From Novosphingobium sp. (GTDB lineage Bacteria; Pseudomonadota; Alphaproteobacteria; Sphingomonadales; Sphingomonadaceae): a stretch of DNA of 41,363 nucleotides. Positions 23,968 through 33,099 of this stretch are shown here, in pieces. The translations under genes were made by a program, and so were the position numbers. The stretch is from contig NZ_JAIXZS010000114.1 in NCBI RefSeq assembly GCF_027489515.1, forward strand, positions 1 to 41,363, in the 5' to 3' direction. How positions within the stretch are numbered: the first letter of the stretch is position 1; the number at the start of each line of letters is the position of its first letter. The notes below the pieces were generated by a model that saw only the letters and a list, made by a program, of their open reading frames with translations, ran no database searches and was not told where the DNA came from.

Positions 23968-25938
23968 CTAGAACCCGATCCTCCCTCCGGTCTCCGGTTT
24001 CGCTGCAACCTCTTCGCGCAGCCGCGCAAGGATCTCCCCCGCATCGGCCTTGTCGGCAAAGCGCAGCTGCCGCTTGACCACGGCCATGTCGCCCGGCGTC
24101 AATCCGCGCACGGCGGCAAGCCCCAGCGGCGGCGCCATGCCGAAGAAGCGCGTGAACGCCCGCCCTGCCCGCACCGGCGAAAGTGCGCGCAGTTCCAGCT
24201 TGAACACGAACCGCCGCATGGTCGCCGGATCGAGCTTGCCGACATGGTTGGTCGCGGCCACCACCGGCAGCGGATGCCGGTCAAGCCAGGTGAGCAGTTC
24301 GTTGACCTGGCTCACTTCCCAGCTCGCCCGCGCCGTGGTGCGGTCGAACAGCAGCGAATCCACCTCGTCGAACAGCAGCACCCCGCCGCGCGCCCGCGCC
24401 TCGGCAAAGGCCTCGGCAATCAGCCGCTCGGTATCGCCCACCCACTTGGAGAGCAGGTCGGAGGCACGCTTCACCAGCAGCGGCCGGTCGAGCCGCTGGG
24501 CGAGGGTGTGCGCGAGCGCGGTCTTGCCCGTGCCCGGCACCCCCGTCAGCAGCAGCGAAACGTCGGCATGCGCGCTTCCCGCCACCGCCTCGAACAACGG
24601 CTGCAGCGGGCGATCGGTCTCGAACAAGTCGAAATCGATCGTGCCATCGTGTCCCGGCGGCAGGTCGCTCGTCCCGCGCAGCGCCTTGACCAGCGACTGC
24701 GCGGCCCGCAGACCGCCATCCGCCTCGCCCGCAAGCCGCCCGCCCCGCGCCGCCACGCGCAAGACAGACGCCGCCTCGGGCGCGGCATCGACCAGCCCCG
24801 CCCAGCCTGCGCCCACCGCCACGCGCTCTTCCGCCGCGACATGCTCCAGCATGCGCAGCGCCGTCGCGCGCGAGGGATGGCCAAGCTTCAGCACGAAGCT
24901 CGTCCGCCGAAGGATCGCGGGATCGACGTTGCGGATCGCATTGGTCGTCCAGATCACCGGCACCGGGTTGGTCTCGAGCATCCGGTTGACGAAGACCTTG
25001 CTGCCCTGCCGCCCGCGCATGAAGTCGGCGCCCGTCGGCGCCGCGTCGCCGATCAGGTCCTCCATTTCGTCGAACAGCAGCGCCGCATCGCCGCGCCCCG
25101 CCAGCAGCCGCTGTCCCATCTGGAACGCGGCGAGCCGGTCCGCCCGGTCGGGCTCGCGCCCGTCGTCGTCGGCCTCGCCCGCGCTGTGCAGCATGAGGCC
25201 CGCCGCCTCCGCCAGCGCACGCGCGAACTCGGTCTTGCCCGTGCCCGGCGGCCCGTGGATCAGCACGTTGATGCCTGCCGCGCGCTCGGCCCTGGTGCCC
25301 TCCAGCAGCCGCCGCAGGAAATCGGCCTCCGCCACGTGGGCAAAGGCCTCCAGCGGCAGCGCCCCGGTCTGGCGGGGGCCGACAAGCTGCGCGATGATCC
25401 CGTCCTCGCTCTCCGGCATGCGGTCGAGCAAGTTGTCGAGCGCCCAGCGCGTTTCCAGCTCGATCTGGCCGCGCCAGTCCGCGCGGAACACGGCCAGCCC
25501 CATGCGGAACAGCGGGTTCAGCCGCACGCGCCGCTCGGCATCCTGCCGGTCGGCCCCGGCGATTTCGCCGATCATCGCCGGCAGGCTGTCGCCCTGTCCG
25601 CGCAGGATATCGCCAAGGTCGCGCACCATACGCACCCGGTCCATCGCGAAGACCACCGTCACAATCCCCGCGTCGACGGGATCGAGCCGCAGCAAGGCCG
25701 CAACCTCACCCGCCAGCCGCACCGCGCCGGACGGCTCGTGCGGGTGCACGGCCTTGCCGGCGGCCGCCCGCTTCAGCGCCGTCCAGTTGAGCTTCTTCGC
25801 CGCCGCCGGGCGCAGGCCCAGCAGATCGCCCGCATGGTTGCGGCCAAACTCCAGCAGCGACTTGCCCGGCGGAGAAGCCGCCGTCACGCCCTGCATGGCC
25901 CGGAGAAGCATCCTCCGGCCAATCGTTATCTCGTCCAT
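23968..25938 (-). CDS. Double AAA+ ATPase
   Basis: A 656-residue protein with two AAA+ modules. The first has Walker A GPPGTGKT at residues 229-236 and Walker B LLFDE at 287-291. The second has Walker A GVPGTGKT near 465 and Walker B GGVLLFDEVDSLL about 75 residues later, with an RRFVFKLEL region containing candidate arginine fingers. The first 220 residues match no domain I know. Architecture recalls SpoVK/CDC48-type unfoldases, but no protease partner or substrate gene is adjacent. The start at 25938 (MDEITIGRR) was chosen because the 78-residue upstream extension is low-complexity and has no family resemblance. Function is unknown beyond predicted ATP-driven remodelling in the cytoplasm. 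Confidence 0.8.
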   Translation of the reverse strand: MDEITIGRRMLLRAMQGVTAASPPGKSLLEFGRNHAGDLLGLRPAAAKKLNWTALKRAAAGKAVHPHEPSGAVRLAGEVAALLRLDPVDAGIVTVVFAMDRVRMVRDLGDILRGQGDSLPAMIGEIAGADRQDAERRVRLNPLFRMGLAVFRADWRGQIELETRWALDNLLDRMPESEDGIIAQLVGPRQTGALPLEAFAHVAEADFLRRLLEGTRAERAAGINVLIHGPPGTGKTEFARALAEAAGLMLHSAGEADDDGREPDRADRLAAFQMGQRLLAGRGDAALLFDEMEDLIGDAAPTGADFMRGRQGSKVFVNRMLETNPVPVIWTTNAIRNVDPAILRRTSFVLKLGHPSRATALRMLEHVAAEERVAVGAGWAGLVDAAPEAASVLRVAARGGRLAGEADGGLRAAQSLVKALRGTSDLPPGHDGTIDFDLFETDRPLQPLFEAVAGSAHADVSLLLTGVPGTGKTALAHTLAQRLDRPLLVKRASDLLSKWVGDTERLIAEAFAEARARGGVLLFDEVDSLLFDRTTARASWEVSQVNELLTWLDRHPLPVVAATNHVGKLDPATMRRFVFKLELRALSPVRAGRAFTRFFGMAPPLGLAAVRGLTPGDMAVVKRQLRFADKADAGEILARLREEVAAKPETGGRIGF

Positions 25939-26190
25939 AAAGTCTCGCTTCGCGCCCCGGACGCAAGCGTGCGCACGGGGACGTTCCCAGTGTTTCAGTT
26001 CGAAGTGGGATTGCCGCGCACGGGCCGTCTGGCCCTGCCGCGGCGCGCGAAAGCGCGTTAGGCGAAGGGCTGGAAGGACCGGGGCGCAGCGCCCACTTGG
26101 TTTCTCATTTCCAGCAATGCACGTCTCCTTCGGTCGCGCGATTCGCCGACCGGTGGGCGCCGATAGGCCCATCCGGTTGCAATTGCAACT

Positions 26191-26676
26191 TCAATCATGC
26201 GACTCGCGCACCGTCTCCATCGCGACGAACGTGGAGGTACTCGCCACATGCGGCAGGCTTGAGATCTTCTCCCCCAGCACTTCGCGGTAGCGGCGGATAT
26301 CAGCGGTGCGCACCTTCAGCAGATAATCGAAGCTCGATGCGATCATATGGCATTCCTCGATCTCGGGAATGCGCAGCACCGCCGCGGCGAAGGCCGCCAG
26401 CGCCGCCTCGCGCGTGTCTGAAAGCTTCACCTCGGTGAAGGCGACATGGTCCATCCCCAGCTTGCGCGGATCGAGGATCGCGCGAAAGCCGCGGATATAG
26501 CCCTCCGCGATCAGCCGCTTGAGCCGCGCCTGCGTCGGCGATTTGGAAAGCCCGATGCGCTGCGCCAGTTCGGTGATCGGCAGCCGGCCATCCACCGCCA
26601 GAATCTCGAGCATGGCACGGTCGAAGCGGTCCAACGGCCCGCCATTTGTGCTATCCGTATCCATATCGACTGCCAT
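26191..26676 (-). CDS. putR: Lrp/AsnC-family regulator, probable PutR
   Basis: A 161-residue Lrp-type regulator. The helix-turn-helix lies at residues about 15-60 (LDRFDRAMLEILAVDGRLPITELAQRIGLSKSPTQARL). The C-terminal RAM effector domain contains PEIEECHMIASSFDYLLKVRT. In alphaproteobacteria a divergent Lrp-type gene next to putA (PutR) activates proline catabolism in response to proline, and the arrangement here is the same. ATG codons at 26676 and 26664 are both possible and neither has a clear ribosome site, so a leaderless transcript is conceivable. Inverted repeats TCCATATCG/CGATATGGA (26660-26701) flank the start and may be its own operator. Confidence 0.88.
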   Translation of the reverse strand: MAVDMDTDSTNGGPLDRFDRAMLEILAVDGRLPITELAQRIGLSKSPTQARLKRLIAEGYIRGFRAILDPRKLGMDHVAFTEVKLSDTREAALAAFAAAVLRIPEIEECHMIASSFDYLLKVRTADIRRYREVLGEKISSLPHVASTSTFVAMETVRESHD

Positions 26677-26701
26677 ATGAGTAAACTTAAGGCGATATGG
26701 A
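26660..26701. promoter_or_regulatory. Inverted repeat in the putR-putA intergenic region
   Basis: TCCATATCG (26660-26668) and CGATATGGA (26693-26701) are exact 9-bp inverted repeats separated by 24 nt, with an additional CCATAT at 26673-26678. The element covers the putR start and lies about 50 nt upstream of putA. It is a plausible PutR binding region. Confidence 0.5.
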
Positions 26702-26750
26702 CATCTGGACAACCCAAATCGGGCAAAAGGCCTGACAGGAATCGCGTATC

Positions 26751-29700
26751 ATGCGCCGCATGAACCAGCTGCCCGCCTTCGCCCCCCGCCTCGCGCCCGA
26801 AACCCCGCTGCGCCGCGCGATCACCGCCGCCACGCGCATCACGGAGCCAGAAGCCGTGCGCCCCCTGCTCGCGGCTGCCACACTCCCCGAGGGCGACCGG
26901 CAGGCCATAGCCAGCACCGCGCGCGGCCTGATCGAGGCACTGCGCGCCAAGGCCCGGCCCGGCGGCGTGCAGGCGCTCGTGCAGGAATTCGCGCTCTCCA
27001 GCCACGAAGGCGTCGCGCTCATGTGCCTCGCCGAAGCGCTCCTGCGCATCCCCGACGATGCCACGCGCGATGCACTGATCCGCGACAAGCTGGCCACCGG
27101 CAACTGGGCCGCGCACCTCGGCGGCGACAAGCCGCTGTTCGTCAACGCCGCCACCTGGGGCCTCGTCATCACCGGCCGCCTCACCGCCAGCGTCGACGCC
27201 GCCGGGCTCGGCCACGCGCTCACCCGCATGGTCCACCGCCTTGGCGAACCCGTCATCCGCCGCGGTGTCGATGTCGCCATGCGCATGATGGGCGAACAGT
27301 TCGTGATGGGCGAAACGATCGAGGAAGCGCTCACCCGCGCCCGCCGCCGCGAAGCGCAAGGCTTCGCCTTCAGCTACGACATGCTAGGCGAAGCCGCCGC
27401 CACCGCTGCCGATGCCGCGCGCTATCTCGAAGCCTACACTGCCGCCATCCATGCCATCGGTCAGGCCAGCGCGGGCCGCGGCGTGTTCGCCGGCCCCGGC
27501 ATCTCGATCAAGCTCTCCGCGCTCCACCCGCGCTACTCGCGCGCGCAGGCACACCGCGTCATGGCCGAGCTCGCCCCGCGCGTCCTCATGCTGGCGAAGC
27601 TCGCGAAGTCCTACGACATCGGCTTCAACATCGACGCCGAGGAAACCGACCGCCTCGAACTCTCGCTCGATCTGCTCGAAGGCCTCGCCCATGCCCCCAG
27701 CCTCGCGGGCTGGCAAGGCCTCGGCTTCGTCATCCAGGCCTACCAGAAGCGCTGCCCGATGGTGATCGACTGGATCGTCGATCTCGCCCGCCGCGCGGGC
27801 CGCCGGATCATGGTCCGCCTCGTCAAAGGGGCCTATTGGGATGCCGAAATCAAGCGCGCGCAGGAAGCCGGCCTCGCCGATTTCCCCGTCTACACCCGCA
27901 AGGTCCACACCGATCTCGCCTACGTGGCCTGCGCGCAAAAGCTGCTCGCCGCGCGCGATGCCGTGTTCCCGCAGTTCGCCACGCACAACGCGCAGACCCT
28001 CGCCAGCGTACTTCATCTCGCCGGCCCGGACTTCACCCCCGGCGACTACGAGTTCCAGTGCCTCCACGGCATGGGCGAGCCGCTCTACGAAGAAGTCGTC
28101 GGCCCCGAAAAGCTCGCCCGCCCGTGCCGCGTCTACGCCCCCGTCGGCACGCACGAGACCTTGCTCGCCTATCTCGTTCGCCGCCTGCTCGAAAACGGCG
28201 CGAACTCCTCCTTCGTCAACCGCATCGCCGATCCCGATGTGCCCGTCGAAGCCCTCATCGAAGACCCCGCCGCCGTCGTCGCCGCCGAACCGCAGCCCGG
28301 CGCGCCGCACCCCGCCATCGCGCTCCCGCAGGCCCTTTTCGCCGACCGCCAGAACGCCAAGGGCCTCGATCTCGCTGACGAACCCACCCTCGCCGCGCTC
28401 GCAGATGCCCTCGCCCACAGCGCCGTGCAGCACCACCGCGCCGGCAATGCCGCCCGCCCCGCGCAAGCCGTGGTGAACCCGGCCGACCACCACGACACCG
28501 TCGGCCACGTCCACCCCGCCACCCCCGAAGACACCGCCCGCGCTGCAGGTGCAGCCGCCGCCTCGAACTGGGCCGCTACCCCCGCCACCACCCGCGCCGC
28601 CATGCTCGAAGGCGCCGCCGATGCGATGGAAGCCGCGCGCGTCCCCCTGATCACGCTCCTTATCCGCGAGGCCGGAAAGAGCGCTGCCAATGCGCTGGCC
28701 GAAGTGCGCGAAGCGGTCGATTTCCTGCGCTACTATGCCATGCAGGCTCGCAGCCTCACCGGCGGCGCCCCGCTCGGCCCGGTGGTCTGCATCAGCCCGT
28801 GGAACTTCCCGCTCGCCATCTTCACCGGCCAGATCGCCGCCGCGCTTGCCGCAGGCAATCCGGTGCTCGCCAAGCCCGCGCCCGAAACCCCGCTCGTCGC
28901 GGCTGAGGCCGTCCGCATGCTTCACGCCGCCGGCATTCCGTCTGACGCGCTCCATTTCCTCCCCGGCGGCGGAGAAATCGGCGCTGCGCTTGTCGCCGCA
29001 CCTGAAACGCAAGGCGTCGTCTTCACCGGCTCCACCGTGACCGCCCGCGCGATCCAGCAGTCGCTTGCCGGTCGCCTCACGGCTGGCGGCGCCCCCATCC
29101 CGTTCATCGCCGAAACCGGCGGGCTCAACGCAATGGTGGTCGATAGCTCCGCGCTTGCCGAACAGGTCGTGGCCGATGTCCTCGCCTCCGCCTTCGACAG
29201 CGCGGGCCAGCGCTGCTCCGCGCTGCGCCTGCTCTGCCTGCAGGAAGACATTGCCGATCGCACCCTCACTATGCTGAAGGCCGCCATTGCCGAACTCGCC
29301 GTGGGCAATCCTGCTGCCCTCGCCACCGATGTCGGCCCGGTCATCTCCGACCGCGCTCGCACCGGAATTGCCGCGCATGTCAGCGCCATGCGCAAGGACG
29401 GCTTCCCGGTAATCGAAATGCCGCTGGGCGAAGATGGCGCAAACGGCACCTTCATCGCCCCCACACTGATCGAGCTTACCTCACTACACGATCTCAAGGC
29501 AGAAGTCTTCGGCCCCGTCCTCCATGTTGTCCGCTTCCGCGCCGAGGACATGGACAGCCTTCTCGAAGGCATCAACGCCTCGGGCTACGGCCTCACCTTC
29601 GGCCTCCACACCCGCATCGACCAGACCGTCGAGCGCGTGACCAGCCGCATCCACGCCGGCAATCTCTACGTGAACCGCAACATGATCGGCGCAGTCGTCG

Positions 29701-30368
29701 GCGTGCAGCCTTTCGGCGGGCGCGGCCTTTCCGGCACCGGCCCCAAGGCCGGCGGCCCGCTCTATCTCACCCGCTTTGCCCCCGGTGCCATGCCCACCCT
29801 GCCGCCCAGCACGGCAAGGCCCGATCCCGCCATCGCCCCCTTCGTCCAATGGGCGGAAGGTCAGGGCCTCTCTGTCATAGCCCGCGCCACCCGCCATGCC
29901 GCCGCCCAGTCGCGCCTCGGGCAGGAGATCGAACTCCCCGGCCCGGTTGGCGAACGCAACACCTGGCGCCTCGCTCCGCGTGGCCGGATCGCCTGCGTGG
30001 CGGATAGCGTTGAGGCGCTCTGGCATCAGGTCGCCGCCGTGCTCGCCACCGGCAATAGCGCTGTCATCGCCCCCGGCGGCCCCGTCGCCGCGCGCCCCGC
30101 CGATTTTCCCGCCGTGCTCGCCGCCCGCATCGCATGGGCGCGTGAAAGGCTGGAGCGCATCCCCGATCTAGCCGCCGCGCTGCTCGCAGGCGATCCCGCC
30201 CGGATTGCCGAAGCCACTCGCCAGCTTGCGCGGCGCGAAGGCGCGATCGTCACGCCGCACACCGCGATCGCAGACGGCTACCCGCTCCACCTGCTGCTCG
30301 AGGAAGTGACCCTCTCGGTCAACACCACCGCGGCGGGCGGCAACGCCAGCCTCATGGCGCTCGCCTAG
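26751..30368 (+). CDS. putA: Bifunctional proline dehydrogenase / P5C dehydrogenase
   Basis: A 1205-residue PutA that oxidises proline to glutamate in two steps. The FAD-dependent proline dehydrogenase barrel includes GISIKLSALHPRYSRAQ, VRLVKGAYWDAEIKRAQ and the FATHNAQT segment (residues about 245-410). The NAD-dependent aldehyde dehydrogenase part has ISPWNFPLAIFTG, the catalytic-region glutamate in FIAETGG and the catalytic cysteine in SAGQRCSALR (C822). The C-terminal roughly 180 residues end with SVNTTAAGGNASLMALA, typical of larger PutA forms with the extra aldehyde-dehydrogenase-like tail. There is no N-terminal ribbon-helix-helix DNA-binding domain, in agreement with a separate regulator (putR) transcribed divergently. 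AGGA lies about 11 nt before the ATG. A second ATG at 26760 is possible. Confidence 0.96.
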   Translation: MRRMNQLPAFAPRLAPETPLRRAITAATRITEPEAVRPLLAAATLPEGDRQAIASTARGLIEALRAKARPGGVQALVQEFALSSHEGVALMCLAEALLRIPDDATRDALIRDKLATGNWAAHLGGDKPLFVNAATWGLVITGRLTASVDAAGLGHALTRMVHRLGEPVIRRGVDVAMRMMGEQFVMGETIEEALTRARRREAQGFAFSYDMLGEAAATAADAARYLEAYTAAIHAIGQASAGRGVFAGPGISIKLSALHPRYSRAQAHRVMAELAPRVLMLAKLAKSYDIGFNIDAEETDRLELSLDLLEGLAHAPSLAGWQGLGFVIQAYQKRCPMVIDWIVDLARRAGRRIMVRLVKGAYWDAEIKRAQEAGLADFPVYTRKVHTDLAYVACAQKLLAARDAVFPQFATHNAQTLASVLHLAGPDFTPGDYEFQCLHGMGEPLYEEVVGPEKLARPCRVYAPVGTHETLLAYLVRRLLENGANSSFVNRIADPDVPVEALIEDPAAVVAAEPQPGAPHPAIALPQALFADRQNAKGLDLADEPTLAALADALAHSAVQHHRAGNAARPAQAVVNPADHHDTVGHVHPATPEDTARAAGAAAASNWAATPATTRAAMLEGAADAMEAARVPLITLLIREAGKSAANALAEVREAVDFLRYYAMQARSLTGGAPLGPVVCISPWNFPLAIFTGQIAAALAAGNPVLAKPAPETPLVAAEAVRMLHAAGIPSDALHFLPGGGEIGAALVAAPETQGVVFTGSTVTARAIQQSLAGRLTAGGAPIPFIAETGGLNAMVVDSSALAEQVVADVLASAFDSAGQRCSALRLLCLQEDIADRTLTMLKAAIAELAVGNPAALATDVGPVISDRARTGIAAHVSAMRKDGFPVIEMPLGEDGANGTFIAPTLIELTSLHDLKAEVFGPVLHVVRFRAEDMDSLLEGINASGYGLTFGLHTRIDQTVERVTSRIHAGNLYVNRNMIGAVVGVQPFGGRGLSGTGPKAGGPLYLTRFAPGAMPTLPPSTARPDPAIAPFVQWAEGQGLSVIARATRHAAAQSRLGQEIELPGPVGERNTWRLAPRGRIACVADSVEALWHQVAAVLATGNSAVIAPGGPVAARPADFPAVLAARIAWARERLERIPDLAAALLAGDPARIAEATRQLARREGAIVTPHTAIADGYPLHLLLEEVTLSVNTTAAGGNASLMALA

Positions 30369-30387
30369 CCCAATTGCACCGCAAGCT

Positions 30388-30411
30388 CCGGAGCGCGGCG
30401 CGGCGCTCCGG
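30388..30411. terminator. Strong GC hairpin after putA
   Basis: CCGGAGCGC and GCGCTCCGG form a perfect 9-bp stem with a six-base loop, 19 nt after the putA stop and 36 nt before the ada start. No T-run follows, so it is either a Rho-assisted terminator or an element that stabilises the putA mRNA end. Confidence 0.5.
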
Positions 30412-30447
30412 CAATTAATGCCCTCCTGAGCAAGCAGGAGCACCCCC

Positions 30448-31560
30448 ATGGCAATCCCCGCCCCCACACGCTACGCCCACGCCGTGACAAGCCCCGAAAC
30501 CCTCGATGAAGCCCGTTGGCAGCAGGTCACCGCGCGCGATAAGGCGGCGGACGGCCAGTTCGTCTATGCCGTAAGGACTACCGGCATCTATTGCCGCCCC
30601 TCCTGCTCCTCGCGCCTCGCCAAGCGCGCGAACGTCAGCTTCTTCGCCGCCCCGGCCGAGGCTGAAGCCGCCGGTTTCCGGGCCTGCCGCCGCTGCCATC
30701 CCGCCGCCATGCGCGAGCCCGCCGCCTCGCTGATGGAGGCGATGGCCGCCTATATCACCGCCCACGCCGGGGAGAGCCTGCCGCTCGTCCGTCTCGCCGA
30801 TCAGGCGGGCATGAGCCCCAGCCACTTCCAGCGCGCGTTCAAGGCCGCGCTCGGCGTCTCCCCGCGCGAGTACCAGGCCGCGCAGCGCCTCGTCCGGTTC
30901 AAGCAGGGTCTGCGCGAGGGGTCCAGCGTGCTCGAAGCGGGCCTCGACGCCGGCTTCGGCTCGACCAGCCGCCTCTATGACATGGTCGACGGCAGCCTCG
31001 GCATGACCCCGAGCGCCTACCGCGCGGGCGGTGAGGGCGAACATATCGTCCATGCCACGCGCGAGACCGCGCTAGGCCCGCTGATGATGGCCGCCACCAA
31101 GCGCGGCGTCTGCTTTGTCCAGTTCGGGGAGAGCGCCGAGGCCCTGCTTGAACAGCTGGCGCGCGAGTTTCCGAAAGCCGCACTGCTGACTGCCGCGCTG
31201 GCATCCGCAGCCCCGCTCGATGCGTGGATGGCCGCGCTTGCCGCCCATCTGGAACGCGCGGCCCCGCGCCCCGATCTCCCGCTCGACATGCGCGGGACCG
31301 CCTTCCAGATCAGCGTCTGGCGTTTCTTGATGTCGGTGACGCCCGGCGATGTCGTCAGCTATTCCGAGGTCGCGACCGCCACCGGCAAGCCGCGCGCGGT
31401 GCGCGCAGCCGCCAGCGCCTGCGCGGCCAACCGCATCGCGCTGCTCATCCCCTGCCACCGCGCCCTGCGCGCGGATGGCAGCCTCGGCGGCTATCGCTGG
31501 GGGCTGGAGCGCAAGCGCGCCCTGCTCGATGCCGAACGGCGCCACCGGGCGGCAGGCTAG
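30448..31560 (+). CDS. ada: Ada: methylphosphotriester/O6-methylguanine methyltransferase and activator
   Basis: A 370-residue fused Ada protein. The N-terminal zinc site uses C49, C53, C80 and C83 (YCRPSC and ACRRC) and accepts methyl groups from phosphotriesters. An AraC-type helix-turn-helix follows (LADQAGMSPSHFQRAFKAALGVSPREYQ, about 112-140). The C-terminal alkyltransferase domain carries the active site IPCHR with C336. All catalytic cysteines are present. In E. coli methylation of the N-terminal domain turns Ada into an activator of the adaptive response; the same is expected but not shown. CAGGAG lies 6-7 nt before the ATG. No alkB or alkA gene is adjacent. Confidence 0.95.
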   Translation: MAIPAPTRYAHAVTSPETLDEARWQQVTARDKAADGQFVYAVRTTGIYCRPSCSSRLAKRANVSFFAAPAEAEAAGFRACRRCHPAAMREPAASLMEAMAAYITAHAGESLPLVRLADQAGMSPSHFQRAFKAALGVSPREYQAAQRLVRFKQGLREGSSVLEAGLDAGFGSTSRLYDMVDGSLGMTPSAYRAGGEGEHIVHATRETALGPLMMAATKRGVCFVQFGESAEALLEQLAREFPKAALLTAALASAAPLDAWMAALAAHLERAAPRPDLPLDMRGTAFQISVWRFLMSVTPGDVVSYSEVATATGKPRAVRAAASACAANRIALLIPCHRALRADGSLGGYRWGLERKRALLDAERRHRAAG

Positions 31561-31564
31561 CTAG

Positions 31565-32080
31565 CTACCCGCCCAGCCGCGCCACGATATGCCGTGCCGC
31601 CTCCCGCACGTCGGCCCAGGTCTGCGCGAAATCCTCGGCGGTGCCGCCATAGGGATCAATCACTGCACTGCCCTCGCGCCCGGGCACGATGTCCATCAAC
31701 AGGCCCAGCCGCGCGGTGTGCCCGGCCATCGGTCGCCCCATGAACCCCTTCGGTTCGATCCGCCTGAGGTCGCGCAAGTTCTGCTGATCGAGCGCGAAGA
31801 TCTGACCGAAGCGTTGGAAGTCCTGCCGGCGTACCTGGCGCGCGCGGTAGCCGGAGATATCGATCCCGTGGCGCGCTGCCTCGGCAATTGCGCGGGGATC
31901 GGGTGGTTCGCCCGCATGCCACCCGCCGGTCCCTGCCGAATCAATCGTCACCGCTATGCCCGCCGCGACCGCTTCGGCCCTCAGCGCGGCCTCGGCCAGC
32001 GGCGAACGGCAGATATTGCCCAGACACACGAACAGAACGGACGGCTGGCTCACGTCTGATGGCTCACGCGGCGACCCCAT
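31565..32080 (-). CDS. Low-molecular-weight protein-tyrosine phosphatase
   Basis: A 171-residue phosphatase with the P-loop VCLGNICRSPLAEA near residue 19, containing the nucleophilic cysteine and the CRS arginine. The general acid aspartate sits in IDPYGG near the C-terminus. Family members dephosphorylate phosphotyrosine proteins, in bacteria often kinases of polysaccharide export. A GTG at 32053 (VSQPSVLFV) is an alternative start closer to the conserved region. The gene starts 2 nt after the acyltransferase gene, so it belongs to the operon with the E1 and acyltransferase genes. A tyrosine kinase or arsenate genes are not seen nearby. Confidence 0.9.
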   Translation of the reverse strand: MGSPREPSDVSQPSVLFVCLGNICRSPLAEAALRAEAVAAGIAVTIDSAGTGGWHAGEPPDPRAIAEAARHGIDISGYRARQVRRQDFQRFGQIFALDQQNLRDLRRIEPKGFMGRPMAGHTARLGLLMDIVPGREGSAVIDPYGGTAEDFAQTWADVREAARHIVARLGG

Positions 32081-32082
32081 GG

Positions 32083-33099
32083 TCAGATGGCAACGAGCCG
32101 TCGCTGGGCTTCCCGGCCCATCGCGACGAGAAACGGATCCTCTTCCTGCCTAAGTGAAAACACGTATTTGCTCGCAATGTCCAGCCAGCGATGTGCAACA
32201 ATCACTTGCCCGATGGCGCCGCCCAGCGTTTCGCCCGGCCCCAGCAGCACCACGCGGTCGGGCGCGAACTCCCTGAGTGCCACGGTCATCGCCGCGGTGA
32301 AGTCGTAAGCCTCCAGGATCTGGTGCCCGAAGGTATAGTCCCACAGCTCCGCCGGATCGGTCTCGAAATGCCGCCAGACCTTGCCGCGCCCGTCGATCAG
32401 CGGCACCTGCGGCGCGCCGAACCACGCCGCCGGAAGGCTCGCCCGCGCCGCATCTGCGCTGGCCTTCATCAATGCGGTGTGAAACGGCCCATGTCCCGGC
32501 AGCCGCAGCGGCGGGCGCGGCAGCGGCGGCAGCGCGGCATTCAGCGCATCGAGCGCGGCTTCCGGCCCTGCCACAACCAGCATCCCGCCGAGCCGAATCG
32601 AGGGCAGCACGCCGACTTGCGCACAGGCCGCCTCCACGCCGCGCGCCGTCTCGGGATGGACGCGCCAGTCCTCGCCCGCCATCACGATCACCGCCTGCCC
32701 GCCGGCGGCATGCTTCTGCGAATTGATCCCCATTGCATCGGCAATGGCAAAGCCATGCTCGCCCGAAACCGCTCCCGCGCAAGCAAGCGCGGTGTACCAG
32801 CCCATCGAATTGCCGGTGACGGCCACGACCTCAAAACGCTCGCGGTCCAGCTTCAGAAAATCCAGAAAGGCGCAGGCATGGATCAGCGGCGCCGCCACAT
32901 CCCCGCGCGGATGGAGTTTGGGGTCGAACTTCTTCGCCCCATCCAGCTCGCTCAGCGTCGGCTTGCCCGCCGCGCCCCGCACCCCGTCGAAATGGGCCAG
33001 CCACGGCGATCCCGCATGATGCCGCGCCAGATAGCCCAGCTCCGGCGCGTTATACGTCCCCCGCCCCGGGCACACGACGACGACAGTTTCCTTAGCCAC
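32083..33099 (-). CDS. FabD-like ACP/CoA acyltransferase
   Basis: A 338-residue protein with the malonyltransferase fold. The nucleophile elbow is VTGNSMGWYTALACAGA (GxSxG with the serine), the N-terminal motif is CPGRGTYN, and the catalytic histidine is likely in GHGPFHTALM. FabD moves malonyl from CoA to acyl carrier protein. This version is divergent, with asparagine instead of histidine beside the serine and an altered C-terminus, so the acyl group may not be malonyl. A GTG start at 33099 preceded by GGAG gives an 8-nt overlap with the E1 gene upstream. That coupling suggests that the enzyme handles the acyl product of the oxoacid dehydrogenase. Confidence 0.78.
   Translation of the reverse strand: MAKETVVVVCPGRGTYNAPELGYLARHHAGSPWLAHFDGVRGAAGKPTLSELDGAKKFDPKLHPRGDVAAPLIHACAFLDFLKLDRERFEVVAVTGNSMGWYTALACAGAVSGEHGFAIADAMGINSQKHAAGGQAVIVMAGEDWRVHPETARGVEAACAQVGVLPSIRLGGMLVVAGPEAALDALNAALPPLPRPPLRLPGHGPFHTALMKASADAARASLPAAWFGAPQVPLIDGRGKVWRHFETDPAELWDYTFGHQILEAYDFTAAMTVALREFAPDRVVLLGPGETLGGAIGQVIVAHRWLDIASKYVFSLRQEEDPFLVAMGREAQRRLVAI

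Noticed and set aside
25939..26172. N-terminal extension of the AAA+ ATPase by 78 residues
   Set aside because: The extension is Arg/Pro-rich and unlike a folded start. The methionine at 25938 begins the sequence that looks like a structured protein.
24050..26290. A 746-residue plus-strand open frame
   Set aside because: Antisense shadow of the AAA+ ATPase gene; Ser/Arg-rich and without motifs.
27384..29378. A 664-residue minus-strand open frame
   Set aside because: Antisense shadow of putA; the glycine-rich sequence results from the codon bias of the real gene.
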